Shown here piece after piece: positions 16,405-24,462 of a stretch of DNA of 64,000 nt. This DNA comes from Amycolatopsis rubida. Lineage in GTDB: Bacteria; Actinomycetota; Actinomycetes; Mycobacteriales; Pseudonocardiaceae. A program made the translations under genes and the position numbers. Under the pieces are notes generated by a model that worked only from the letters and a program-made list of their open reading frames with translations, had not been told where the DNA came from and did not search any database. How positions within the stretch are numbered: position 1 is the first letter of the stretch; every line of letters begins with the position of its first letter. The stretch lies in assembly GCF_900115345.1 (NCBI RefSeq), contig NZ_FOWC01000006.1:476870-540869 (forward strand). The letters run 5' to 3'.

Positions 16405-17367
16405 TCAAGCGGATGTGGTGAACACGAGGCGGTGGCCGGGTTCGGTGGGCGCGGTCCAGGCGGTCTCCACCTCGGCCAGCGGCACCGGCAGTGCCGCGGC
16501 GGTGAGAGTGCCCGCGACGAGCTGATCGATCAGCGAGGGCAGTTCGGCCACGATGCCGGCGGCGGTGACCGAGCCCTGGCCGCTGCCCATGATCCGCAGG
16601 TTGGCCGCGCGCAGCACGAACGAGGGCAGGGTGATTTCGGCGCCGGCCATGGATCCGATCTGGATCCAGTCCAGTGGCTTGCCGCGTTCGGCGCGGCGGG
16701 CGAGCACTGCGGGGATGACCAGCTGGGCGGGTTCGCCCCAGGTGTAGTCGATCACCGCGTCGACGTCCGCGGCGGCCTCGCCGACCGCGCTTGCGGCCTG
16801 TTCCGGGTCGCCGGCCAGCGAGACGACCGTGGTGGCGCCCAGTCCGGCGAGCAGGTCCAGGCGCTGCGGGTCCCGGCCTGCGGCGACGATGTGCGCCGCG
16901 CCGAGGTTGCGGGCGATCTGCACGGCCATCTGTCCGGCATTGCCGGTCGCGCCGAGGATCAGCACGCTCTGGCCGGGCTGGAATGCGATCCGCCTGCGCA
17001 GCGCCACCCAGGAGGACATCGCAGGGTTCATCGCGGCCGCGATGACCGCTGGGTCGGCGGCCTCGGGCAAGGGCACGGCTCGCCGCGGGTCGAGCAGCGC
17101 TTTGTCGGCCATGGTGCCGGGTACGTCGTCGTCGGCAACGAAGTAGACGCGCTGCCCGTCGGCCAGCCGGGCGACTCCGTCGACGCCGGGGATCATCGGC
17201 AGCCGGCCGTCGCTGGTGTAGTGGGTGCCGCTGGCGCCGGAGCGCACCCGCGGGTGCAGGCCGGCGGCGAGCATGTCGACCAGCACCTGGCCGTCGGCGG
17301 GCACGGGCGTGGCGAATTCCGCGTAGCGGGGCGGCTCGTCGAACGAACTGACCACTGCTGCGTGCAC
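16405..17367 (-). CDS. MDR-superfamily dehydrogenase/quinone reductase
   Basis: 320 residues, GTG start with GAGGAG 6 bases upstream. The GroES-like N-terminal domain lacks the structural-zinc cysteine cluster. The Rossmann domain carries LILGATGNAGQMAVQIARNLG (about 136-155), the NAD(P)H-binding loop of the quinone-oxidoreductase/YhdH-like branch. A zinc-independent NADPH reductase of quinones or enones is likely; the actual substrate is unknown. It is divergent from a MarR regulator with three copies of one motif in the 110 bases between. It is therefore probably repressed by that MarR and induced by an electrophile, quinone or phenolic ligand. Confidence 0.8.
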   Translation of the reverse strand: MHAAVVSSFDEPPRYAEFATPVPADGQVLVDMLAAGLHPRVRSGASGTHYTSDGRLPMIPGVDGVARLADGQRVYFVADDDVPGTMADKALLDPRRAVPLPEAADPAVIAAAMNPAMSSWVALRRRIAFQPGQSVLILGATGNAGQMAVQIARNLGAAHIVAAGRDPQRLDLLAGLGATTVVSLAGDPEQAASAVGEAAADVDAVIDYTWGEPAQLVIPAVLARRAERGKPLDWIQIGSMAGAEITLPSFVLRAANLRIMGSGQGSVTAAGIVAELPSLIDQLVAGTLTAAALPVPLAEVETAWTAPTEPGHRLVFTTSA

Positions 17368-17389
17368 GGCGGGCTCCTCGCATCGTAAG

Positions 17390-17408
17390 TAGTACGTGAC
17401 ACAAATTA
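17390..17408 (-). promoter_or_regulatory. MarR-type operator copy 1 (inverted)
   Basis: Read on the minus strand this is TAATTTGTGTCACGTACTA, matching copies 2 and 3 at most positions. It is nearest the dehydrogenase start at 17367. Confidence 0.55.
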
Positions 17409-17411
17409 AAT

Positions 17412-17430
17412 TAGTTGGCGCGACGTACTA
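17412..17430 (+). promoter_or_regulatory. MarR-type operator copy 2
   Basis: TAGTTGGCGCGACGTACTA, with outer TAGT/ACTA dyad. It is repeated 26 bp downstream as copy 3. The A/T-rich stretch AAATTAAATTAG just before it may hold a -10 element for one of the divergent promoters. Confidence 0.55.
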
Positions 17431-17437
17431 GGTCAAG

Positions 17438-17456
17438 TAGTTTGTGCGACGTACTA
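17438..17456 (+). promoter_or_regulatory. MarR-type operator copy 3
   Basis: TAGTTTGTGCGACGTACTA, 21 bases before the MarR ATG at 17478, placing it in the regulator's own promoter or leader. Autoregulation is the usual arrangement for this family. Confidence 0.55.
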
Positions 17457-17477
17457 GACGGGAACTAGAATGAGCCG

Positions 17478-17924
17478 ATGCCCGACGACTCCGCGCTCGC
17501 CGCACAGGATGATCTGGGGATCGTGGACGCGTTGGCGCAGCTGGCGTTCGTGGTGCAGCGCGAACTGAGCGAGGTCGCCGCGGAACACGGACTCTCGCTC
17601 ATCCAGCTGCGCCTGCTCGGTGTGCTGCGCGACCGAGCCCCCGGCATGCAGGGTCTGGCCCGGCATCTGGGGCTGGACAAATCCAGCATGACCGGCCTGG
17701 TGGACCGGGCTGAACGCCGCGGCCTGGTCCGGCGAAGCCCGGCTCCGCACGACGGCCGGGCCATCCAGGTATCCCTCACCGAAGGCGGCAGGGAACTGAT
17801 GCGTGAGTGCGAACCCGAAGTGGCGCATCGGATCCACGCGCTGACTGCGGTGCTCACTGACGCCCAGCGTGCCCGGTTGTCCCGAATGGCGAGCATTCTG
17901 GTGGGCGGTCCCGCCGAAATCTGA
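17478..17924 (+). CDS. MarR-family transcriptional regulator
   Basis: 148 residues, the normal size for MarR. A winged helix-turn-helix spans about 35-110: LIQLRLLGVLRDRAPGMQGL, HLGLDKSSMTGLVDRAERRG, then the wing RRSPAPHDGRAIQVSLTEGG with the conserved D-x-R. Terminal helices give the dimer interface. It is divergent from an MDR quinone-reductase-like gene, the standard set-up in which MarR represses both genes and is released by a small phenolic or electrophilic ligand. Three copies of a 19-bp motif between the genes are its probable sites. No Cys suitable for thiol sensing is apparent. Confidence 0.87.
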   Translation: MPDDSALAAQDDLGIVDALAQLAFVVQRELSEVAAEHGLSLIQLRLLGVLRDRAPGMQGLARHLGLDKSSMTGLVDRAERRGLVRRSPAPHDGRAIQVSLTEGGRELMRECEPEVAHRIHALTAVLTDAQRARLSRMASILVGGPAEI

Positions 17925-18249
17925 CCGCGGGACGTCAACCGGCTGGCACCGCGGCGGCTGCGACCGTCCGGCCGGCGCCGAGGTCTGCCAGGGAACCTTG
18001 ACGCGGCCGCGGCGGTCGCCGATCTGCTGGCGTCGCGGTCGCTGTCGGGGTCCCGTTGCGGAGGACGCCGTGCTCGGCGATCGCTGCCCGGGTCCTGCGC
18101 CGGGGCGGTCCTGCTGTCGCGCAGCATCTGTTCACGGGTCCGTGAACACTGCGGCAGCCACGGCGTGACTGTTCCCCTGGCGGTTCGGCCGGTTCGGGGA
18201 CTGCGGCCCTCCGCTCCGAGCACGTTCGCCGCCGAGTGGTCGAAGAGCC
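17925..18249. other. Decayed stretch after the MarR gene
   Basis: No supported gene. Minus-strand frames are continuous with the ISL3 transposase remnant to the right and may be its eroded C-terminal part, but I cannot recognise conserved blocks in them. Confidence 0.35.
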
Positions 18250-18370
18250 GAGGGCCGCCTTGTCCCGTCTTGCAGCGGCCCATGCGAGCTGTCCGGTGTC
18301 GTGATCCACCTCGACCGTCAAGTGCTGCGGCGATACTTGCGGCTGATCCCGTCGATGCCGATTCGCCGCC
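18250..18370 (-). mobile_element. ISL3-family transposase remnant
   Basis: The minus strand encodes WRRIGIDGISRKYRR and, in the next frame, LTVEVDHDTGQLAWAAARRD followed by KAAL. Together they reproduce the conserved catalytic-core start of ISL3 transposases (R-I-G-I-D-E-I-S, then L-T-V-V-V-D-H-D-T-G-R-L-V-W-A). At least one frameshift separates the pieces near 18320; flanking sequence is eroded and no ends were found. Confidence 0.55.
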
Positions 18371-18566
18371 ACCCTGCCAGCCGCCAGCCCGCGCATCGAA
18401 CCAGGCCAGCCGCGCACGACGCCAGGAGGTCCTGGCAGCGTGGTCCGGCTCGGAACCCCGTCCGCCTCGGGAACAACGAGCAGAACGTCGCCCGACGCAA
18501 TCACGCGGACCACGCTAGCCACCAGACCCTCGACACTGGCAGTCGCTGCTTCAACAACTCACGACG

Positions 18567-18775
18567 CTAGAGACTTTGCCCTCCCGATGCCTCGATCCGC
18601 TGGGCGGTAATCCACGAGGTGCTCGTGGAGACAATGGCGCGCACCGCCTTGCCGATGTCCTCCGGTTCGCCCACGCGCCCGGAAGCGTGGTTTGCGGTCA
18701 CCATGGCGCGGTACTTCTCGTCGTCGCGGATGACACCACCGGCGAAATCGGTCGCGGGCAATTCCCGGTTCCGGC
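18567..18775 (-). pseudogene. C-terminal remnant of a short-chain dehydrogenase
   Basis: About 65 residues on the minus strand read PATDFAGGVIRDDEKYRAMV, then RVGEPEDIGKAVRAIV and WITAQRIEASGGQSL. That is the C-terminal part of a classical SDR: substrate loop after the TDF motif, the G-R-x-G-x-P-x-D-I helix and the closing I-x-x-S-G-G. The cofactor-binding GxxxGxG half and the YxxxK active site are missing; the sequence upstream (above 18775) does not continue the fold in any frame. A TTG inside the fragment could start a short peptide but not a functional enzyme. Confidence 0.65.
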
Positions 18776-19420
18776 GGGACCGCGCTGGTGCAAGCCCGTT
18801 TCCTCTGAACGTCCGGGCTGGCCTCGGCTCGATTCTCGGGGAGCACGCAGGGAGCAGCCTGCCAGCTCGCGGAAGGCGGCCCGATCGAGCGCGGGGATCT
18901 TCTCTGTCCGATGTGGACGCACGAGCTGGAGCGGCTGCGGGAGTCCTCAGGGAAACCGGACACCATGCTCTGGAGGGTGCTGCTGGGCGGTACGGCCGAT
19001 CGGAGGGTGACGCGGCGGCGGGGGAGTGGTTGTGCTTCCCGGTGACGATCGAGGCGCGCGGCCGAGGGCAGACCGGCTGGCTGGCGTTGGCCCTTCCGGA
19101 TCAGTGTTCGACGGGACGACGTGCCTTTCCTGCGCGGCGGGCGAGCAGAGCGCCAACCAAGCGGCGACGGCCCACCAGACCGGCGCTGACCCGCTCGATC
19201 CCACACCTGCCTGCGGTGGACTCGGCGTGCGCTGGGCGAACCCGACTTTGCGATGTCCGTGCGCGTCGTCGGCGGACAGCGGGCCCATCGCCGACCAGTT
19301 GGCTGGCTCGGAGACGGTCTGGAGGGTGACTTTCCGTCCGTCGGGCGCGGTGGCGGGCACGACGATGTAGGCGGGCCGGACGGCCGCAGTGCAGATCATC
19401 ACCGCCGCGAGGAACACCAT
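18776..19420 (-). other. Possible decayed membrane-anchored protein
   Basis: A minus-strand frame from ATG 19420 reads MVFLAAVMICTAAVRPAYIV and then TAPDGRKVTLQTVSEPANW. That is a plausible signal or anchor helix followed by protein-like sequence to about residue 60, with a second hydrophobic stretch (VWWAVAAWLALCSPAA) near residue 85, after which it becomes Pro/Arg-rich. No good ribosome binding site precedes it and I recognise no family. In the same frame, directly before, a stop at about 19450 ends another short protein-like tail (DHWVGYQRYQTNAYHSYLST). I treat the whole as eroded coding DNA with uncertain gene content. Confidence 0.3.
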
Positions 19421-19576
19421 GGCGACGGAGCGTCGAACAAGGTGTGTTCAGCTCCTCGAAATGCCGGAGATGGTGCCGTCCCGGCTGAATCGGCTGGTGC
19501 TCAGATAGCTGTGGTAGGCGTTGGTCTGATATCGCTGGTAGCCGACCCAGTGGTCGCCGAGGCTGAGCCGAGCTGC

Positions 19577-20473
19577 TCAGCTGCCCAGTTCCTCGCGCAG
19601 CCAGGGCAGTGCGTTGAGCAGCGCGGTGATCCCGGGCCGGTCGGCGTTGGCCGCGAGGTAGACGAATCGCAGCTCGACGCTCCACAGCGGAAGGCGGACC
19701 GGCAGGAGCTGGATCTGCCCGGCGCGCAGGGAATCCCGCGCGGCGAACCGGGGGATCACCGCGACATGGTCGGAGCGCAGCGCGATCGAGAGGGCGGTTT
19801 CGGGTGAGCCGGTGGTGTGGACCGGCTCGTCCCGTCGTCTCTGGGGATGATCGAAGGCGGCGGCGAGGGGTTCGCCCTCGGCGTCCCAGTGGTACACGAC
19901 GAGCTTCGCGCGGACCAGATCGTCGGGGTGCAGTTCGCCCGCGTCGCACAGCTCGTGGCCGGTGCGGCAGACGGCCACCATCGGGGAGGCACCCAGCCGT
20001 TCCGAGCGCAGCGAGCCCGTGGCGACCTGGGTCAGGAGAAAGCCGCCGTGCGCGCTGCCGTCCCGCACCTGCTCGACCACCTCCCGGCTGTGCGCGACCC
20101 GTCCGTGCGCGGCGACCGGCAGCCCGTCGAGTGCGCGGAAGACGAGCGGGAAGACGGTTGCGGCGAAGCTGTTCGGGGCGGCGAGCACCAGCCGTTCCGG
20201 GGTGCCGGTGTCGAGCCCGCGCACGGCTTCGTCCAGCAGGTCCAGGCACCGCCGCGCGTAGCCGGCCAGCCGCTGTCCCGCGGGGGTGAGCGTGCTGCCG
20301 CGCGCGCCGCGCACGAACAGCGTCGTGCCCAGCCGCCGTTCCAGCGCGGCGATCCGGTTGCTCACCGACGGCGCGGCGACGCGAAGCTCGGCGGCGGCGG
20401 CGCTGAAACTGCCGAGCCGGGCGATCGCGGCGAAGACCTCGAGGTCCATGGTTTCCAGCTGCGGCGCGGACAT
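19577..20473 (-). CDS. LysR-family transcriptional regulator, divergent from amino-acid ABC operon
   Basis: 298 residues. The N-terminal helix-turn-helix is LEVFAAIARLGSFSAAAAEL and VSNRIAALERRLGTTLFVRG (about 11-60). The periplasmic-binding-like effector domain follows at 90-295. It is divergent from the ABC transporter/PLP enzyme/oxidase operon, so it most likely activates that operon when bound to its substrate or an intermediate. The 160-base intergenic region holds the perfect dyad TTCGGT-CT-ACCGAA at 20504-20517, a candidate binding site with a T-N11-A core. Confidence 0.87.
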   Translation of the reverse strand: MSAPQLETMDLEVFAAIARLGSFSAAAAELRVAAPSVSNRIAALERRLGTTLFVRGARGSTLTPAGQRLAGYARRCLDLLDEAVRGLDTGTPERLVLAAPNSFAATVFPLVFRALDGLPVAAHGRVAHSREVVEQVRDGSAHGGFLLTQVATGSLRSERLGASPMVAVCRTGHELCDAGELHPDDLVRAKLVVYHWDAEGEPLAAAFDHPQRRRDEPVHTTGSPETALSIALRSDHVAVIPRFAARDSLRAGQIQLLPVRLPLWSVELRFVYLAANADRPGITALLNALPWLREELGS

Positions 20474-20503
20474 AGCCGCAGCTTAACGCTAGCGGTAGCA
20501 GGA

Positions 20504-20517
20504 TTCGGTCTACCGAA
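20504..20517. promoter_or_regulatory. Dyad in the LysR/ABC divergent promoter region
   Basis: TTCGGT-CT-ACCGAA, a perfect 6-bp inverted repeat with a 2-base centre, 31 bases from the LysR start and 117 bases from the transporter start. It fits the size and T-N11-A character of LysR recognition sites. Confidence 0.45.
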
Positions 20518-20633
20518 ATGCTGGTGGCTCGCCGAAGCTGTGGTGGCACCAGGCGGCCCGGACCGCTGACCGAGAAATCCCGAAAGGACAACGGCTGCGA
20601 CGAGTTCCTCTTCACCAGGCAGGAGGCATTGCG

Positions 20634-21569
20634 ATGAGAACACTGCTGCGACCCGCGCCAGCGCGGAGAACACTCGCTGCCGGGGTGGTGTGCGCGTGCT
20701 TGGCCGCCGCGTGCGCCAATCCGGACGACGGCGCCGAAGGCTCGGTCGGACAGCACACCCAGGACCTCCTTTCCGGGGTGGTCCGCGATCCGGCGATCGC
20801 GGCGATGGTCCCGCCGGACATCGCCCGGCGGGGTTCGGTCGCCGCGGCGGTGAACCCGTCCTCGCCCCCGGTGAAGTTCATCGACGGCAGCGGCCGGATC
20901 ACCGGGTTCACGCCCCAGCTGGTGGCGGCCGCGGGCAAGATGATGGGACTGGACGTCACGATGCAGCAGACGTCGTTCGACGCGCTGATCCCCGGGCTGG
21001 AAGCCGGGCGGTTCGACCTCGTCCTGTCCATCAACGACCTCGCCTCGCGCCGGGAGAAGACCGACTTCATCGACTACCTCCAGACCGGCACCGCCATCCT
21101 CGGCTCCGCCGGACTGCCGCGGGACAAGCTCACCCCGGCGACGCTGTGCGGGCTCTCGGTCGGGTACGTCCGGGGCAATGTGCAGCAGAACCTCGTCGCC
21201 GCCGCCAGCCGCGACTGCGTGAAAGGCGGCGGCAAGCCGGTCTCCGGGTCGGCCTTCCAGGACATCAACGCGGCCATCCTGGCAGTCCAAAGCGGACAGA
21301 TGGACACCGCGTGGGGAGACGCGCCGTCGATCTCGTACAACGCCGAGAAGAATCCCACCGGCTACAAGGTGCTGTACCGGGAGATCTCCGGGCCTTACGG
21401 CGTCGGCGTCAGCAAACAGCAGCACGCTCTGCGCGACGCTCTGCGAGCCGCATTGGTCAAGTGCGTGCGGGACGGCATCTACCAGCGGTTGCTGAAGGAC
21501 TACGGGCTCACCGACTACGCACTCGCGGAAATGCCGTTGAACACGGGGCCAGCCGATGACTCTCAATGA
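20634..21569 (+). CDS. Amino-acid ABC transporter substrate-binding lipoprotein
   Basis: 311 residues. A basic N-terminus, hydrophobic core and CLAAACAN give a lipobox-like cleavage site with the lipidated Cys at about residue 27. The rest is an SBP_bac_3 fold: ITGFTPQLVAAAGKMMGLDV, FDLVLSINDLASRREKTDFI (the usual family block has G-x-T-x-x-x-x-R) and a late LKDYGLTDYAL. It binds polar amino acids or amino-acid-like ligands outside the membrane and delivers them to the permease encoded next (14-base overlap). Start ATG with AGGAGG about 10 bases upstream. The ligand is unknown; downstream MalY-type and amino-acid oxidase genes suggest a thio- or otherwise unusual amino acid. Confidence 0.86.
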   Translation: MRTLLRPAPARRTLAAGVVCACLAAACANPDDGAEGSVGQHTQDLLSGVVRDPAIAAMVPPDIARRGSVAAAVNPSSPPVKFIDGSGRITGFTPQLVAAAGKMMGLDVTMQQTSFDALIPGLEAGRFDLVLSINDLASRREKTDFIDYLQTGTAILGSAGLPRDKLTPATLCGLSVGYVRGNVQQNLVAAASRDCVKGGGKPVSGSAFQDINAAILAVQSGQMDTAWGDAPSISYNAEKNPTGYKVLYREISGPYGVGVSKQQHALRDALRAALVKCVRDGIYQRLLKDYGLTDYALAEMPLNTGPADDSQ

Positions 21570-22476
21570 CGCCGTCCGCCCGGCGACCGGGGCGTCCGAG
21601 GGCACCGCGCCGCACGAGAAGCCGATCCGGAATCCGAAGCGGTTCGCCCACTGGGCCAGCTACGTCCTCGGCCTGGTCGTGCTCGCCGTCGCCGTGCGCT
21701 TCTTCGTCTTCAACCCGCACTGGGAGTGGCCGACGGTCGGAGCCTGGCTCTTCAGCCAGCGAGTCCTTTCCGGACTGCTGAACACCGTCCTGATCACGAT
21801 CGTGTCCACTGCGGCCGGTCTGCTGCTTGGCCTGGTCGTGGCCGCGTTCCGGCTCTCCCAGCTGAAAGTGCTGCGCACGATGGCGGCCGCGTACGTGTGG
21901 GTCATCCGCGCGACCCCGGGCCTGGTGCTGATCCTGTTCGTCTACTTCTTCGCCGCTCTCGTCCCCACGCTGAGTCTCGGCCTGCCGTTCGCGGATCCGT
22001 TGGTGGAGGTGCCGACCAACCAGGTCATCTCGCAGTTCTCGGCGGCGGTCATCGGGCTCTCGGCCTACCTCGGCGCCTACTCCGCCGAGATCTTCCGCGG
22101 CGGCGTGCTGTCCATCCACCCCGGACAGTTCGAGGCGTGTCATTCGCTCGGCCTCTCGACGTGGCGGACCTACACGAAGGTCGCCGGCCCGCAGATCGTC
22201 CGGGTGATCACGCCTTCGCTGGCCAACGAGGTCGTGACGATGTTCAAGAACACCTCGCTGGTGTCGGTCATCGGCTACGTGGAACTGCTGACCACCGTTC
22301 AGCTCGTCTACTCGCAGAACTTCAAGACGATCCCGATGCTGACCGTCGCGGTCGTCTGGTACCTGGTGCTGACCAGCCTGGCGATGTTCGGGCAGGCGAA
22401 ACTGGAGAAGCGGTTCGGCCGCGGGTTCTCCCGCCGCGTCGTCCAGGCGCCGGAGCAGGAGGCGCGGCATGCCTGA
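21556..22476 (+). CDS. Amino-acid ABC transporter permease (HisM/GlnP type)
   Basis: 306 residues with five to six predicted membrane helices (YVLGLVVLAVAVRFFVF, LLNTVLITIVSTAAGLLLGL, and others). The EAA-type cytoplasmic loop reads GGVLSIHPGQFEACHSLGLS, which couples to the ATPase. ATG 14 bases inside the preceding gene; its end overlaps the ATPase start by 8 bases. One permease gene suggests a homodimeric channel. Function: translocation of the amino acid presented by the binding lipoprotein. Confidence 0.9.
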   Translation: MTLNDAVRPATGASEGTAPHEKPIRNPKRFAHWASYVLGLVVLAVAVRFFVFNPHWEWPTVGAWLFSQRVLSGLLNTVLITIVSTAAGLLLGLVVAAFRLSQLKVLRTMAAAYVWVIRATPGLVLILFVYFFAALVPTLSLGLPFADPLVEVPTNQVISQFSAAVIGLSAYLGAYSAEIFRGGVLSIHPGQFEACHSLGLSTWRTYTKVAGPQIVRVITPSLANEVVTMFKNTSLVSVIGYVELLTTVQLVYSQNFKTIPMLTVAVVWYLVLTSLAMFGQAKLEKRFGRGFSRRVVQAPEQEARHA

Positions 22477-23239
22477 GGAACCATTGCTGTGCCTGCGAGC
22501 GGTCGAAAAGCGCTTCGGGGAGTTCGCCGCGTTGAAGGGTGTCAGCCTGACTCTGCGGGCCGGAAGCGTGACCTGTCTCGTCGGTCCCTCGGGCTCGGGC
22601 AAGAGCACCTTGCTGCGCACGGTCAACCTGCTCGAACCCATCGACGGCGGGGGGATCTACCTGCGCGGCGAGATGCTCGGCTTCACCGTCAACGGCGACC
22701 ACCGCCGACCGGTCCGCAAGAAGACGGCACGCAGGCAAGCGGCGAATTTCGGCATGGTGTTCCAGAGTTTCAACCTGATCCCGCACCTGACCGCGACGGA
22801 GAACGTGATGCTCGGGCCGGTCGAGGTGCTCGGCGCCGGCAAGAGCGGCGCCCGGGACCAGGCGCACGAGCTGCTGGCCAGGGTCGGACTCGCCGAGCGG
22901 CTCGACCACTATCCGGCCGAGCTTTCCGGCGGGCAGCAGCAGCGGGTCGCGATCGCCAGGGCGCTGGCGATGAAGCCGAGCGTTCTGCTGTTCGACGAGC
23001 CCACCAGCGCGCTCGACGCGGAGCTGGTCGCCGAGGTGCTCGCGGTCATCCAGGAGCTGGCGCGCGAGGGCTACACGATGCTGATCGTCACGCACGAGCT
23101 GGCCTTCGCCCGCGACATCGCGGACGAGGTGGTGATGCTGGACGACGGCCGGATCATCGAATCGGGACCGCCGGAGCGGATCCTGCTTCATCCCGAAACC
23201 GACCGGGCCCGGAAGTTCTTCGCGAGCGTGAGCCGCTGA
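22469..23239 (+). CDS. Amino-acid ABC transporter ATP-binding protein (GlnQ/HisP type)
   Basis: 256 residues. Walker A GPSGSGKST (39-47), Q-loop VFQSFNLIPHLT, signature LSGGQQQRVAIARAL, Walker B VLLFDEPTSALD and H-loop THELAFA. All elements of the polar-amino-acid uptake subfamily are present. It energises the permease encoded immediately upstream; its TGA overlaps the ATG of the PLP enzyme (TGATG), tying transport to metabolism. Confidence 0.92.
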   Translation: MPEEPLLCLRAVEKRFGEFAALKGVSLTLRAGSVTCLVGPSGSGKSTLLRTVNLLEPIDGGGIYLRGEMLGFTVNGDHRRPVRKKTARRQAANFGMVFQSFNLIPHLTATENVMLGPVEVLGAGKSGARDQAHELLARVGLAERLDHYPAELSGGQQQRVAIARALAMKPSVLLFDEPTSALDAELVAEVLAVIQELAREGYTMLIVTHELAFARDIADEVVMLDDGRIIESGPPERILLHPETDRARKFFASVSR

Positions 23240-24423
23240 TGCGCGAGCACCGGAACCCGTTGCTGGACATCGGAAAGCTCAGCGGCCTCACCCCGGCCGA
23301 GCTGATCCGGCGCGGCAGCGCGAAGTGGTGCCGGGTGCCCGGCGCTCTCGGCGCTTCGGTCGCGGAGATGGACTTCGGCGTGCCGCCGGTGCTCGCCGAC
23401 CGGCTGGCCGAGGCGGTCCGGGAGGGCGAGTTCGGCTACCACCCGCCCGGCCTGATGCGACGCCTCGAACAGGCCTGCGCGGACTATCAGGCCGAGCACT
23501 ACGGCTGGCACGTCGCCCCGGAGCGGGTCGAAGCGGTCGGCGACGTCATCGTGGGACTGGAAGCGGTCATCGAACGGTTCACCGCCCCCGGCTCGCCGGT
23601 CGTCGTCCCGACCCCCGCGTACATGCCCTTCCTGACCGCGCCTGTCCGGTTGGGCCGCCGGGTGATCGAGGTGGCGATGCGGGAAGAAGCCGGGGGCTGG
23701 CAGCTGGATCCGGAGGGGATCGGCGAGGCTCTCGCCGCCGGGGCCGGTTTGGTGGTGCTGTGCAATCCGCACAACCCGGTCGGGAAGGTGTATCGGCGCT
23801 CGGAGCTGCGTGCGCTCGCCGAGGTCGTGGAACGGCACGGGGCCAGGGTTTTCGCGGACGAGATCCACGCTCCGCTGATCTACCCCGGAGCCCGGCACCA
23901 GTGCTACGCCGCGCTCGGCGAGGACACCGATCGGCACGCGATCACCGCCACGTCGGCGTCGAAGGCGTGGAACATCCCCGGGCTGAAGTGCGCTCAGCTG
24001 ATTCTCGGCAGCCAGGACCGCCGGTCCTGGCAGCAAGTCCGGCACAGCGCGTCCCGGGGAGCCTCGAACCTCGGCGTGGCGGCGACGATCACGGCGTACC
24101 GGGAAGGCGGGCCGTGGCTGGCGGAAGTGCTGCGGTACTTGGAAAGCAACCGCCGCCTGCTCGGGAAGCTCGTCGCCGAGCATCTTCCCGGGGTGCGCTT
24201 CGCCCCGCCCGAAGGCACGTATCTGGCGTGGCTGGACTGCCGCGGCCCCGGCCGGAAAACCCCGCCGGGGCAGTACTTCCTCGACCGCGCCGGGGTTTCG
24301 GTCGCCGAAGGCGCGCTCTGCGGCGCGGCGGGCGAAGGCTTCGTGCGCCTCAACTTCGCCACGCCGGCGCACATTCTCGAAACCCTGCTCGTCGCCATGG
24401 GCGAGGCCTGGGCTCTTTCCTGA
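23239..24423 (+). CDS. PLP-dependent aminotransferase / C-S lyase, MalY-PatB type
   Basis: 394 residues, fold type I. It begins with the MalY-PatB hallmark (KWCRVPGALGASVAEMDFGV), has the PLP-contact CNPHNPVGKVY and FADEIHAPLIYPG, and Lys242 in TSASKAWNIPGLK as the Schiff-base residue. Family members cleave cystathionine or other S-conjugated cysteines by beta-elimination, or transaminate. Being translationally coupled to an amino-acid importer and followed by an FAD amino-acid oxidase, it probably processes the imported amino acid. Beta-lyase action on a cysteine conjugate is attractive but unproven. Confidence 0.85.
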   Translation: MREHRNPLLDIGKLSGLTPAELIRRGSAKWCRVPGALGASVAEMDFGVPPVLADRLAEAVREGEFGYHPPGLMRRLEQACADYQAEHYGWHVAPERVEAVGDVIVGLEAVIERFTAPGSPVVVPTPAYMPFLTAPVRLGRRVIEVAMREEAGGWQLDPEGIGEALAAGAGLVVLCNPHNPVGKVYRRSELRALAEVVERHGARVFADEIHAPLIYPGARHQCYAALGEDTDRHAITATSASKAWNIPGLKCAQLILGSQDRRSWQQVRHSASRGASNLGVAATITAYREGGPWLAEVLRYLESNRRLLGKLVAEHLPGVRFAPPEGTYLAWLDCRGPGRKTPPGQYFLDRAGVSVAEGALCGAAGEGFVRLNFATPAHILETLLVAMGEAWALS

Positions 24424-24462
24424 GCCGGGAGCACCATCACCAACGAGAAAGCGAGTACCACC

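Noticed and set aside
15846..16421. Plus-strand frame of 191 residues in the 840-base gap
   Set aside because: No ribosome binding site, no conserved motif, Arg/Pro-rich latter half; not supported as a gene.
16378..17388. Plus-strand 336-residue frame over the MDR dehydrogenase
   Set aside because: Gly/His-rich antisense of a gene with a clear Rossmann motif.
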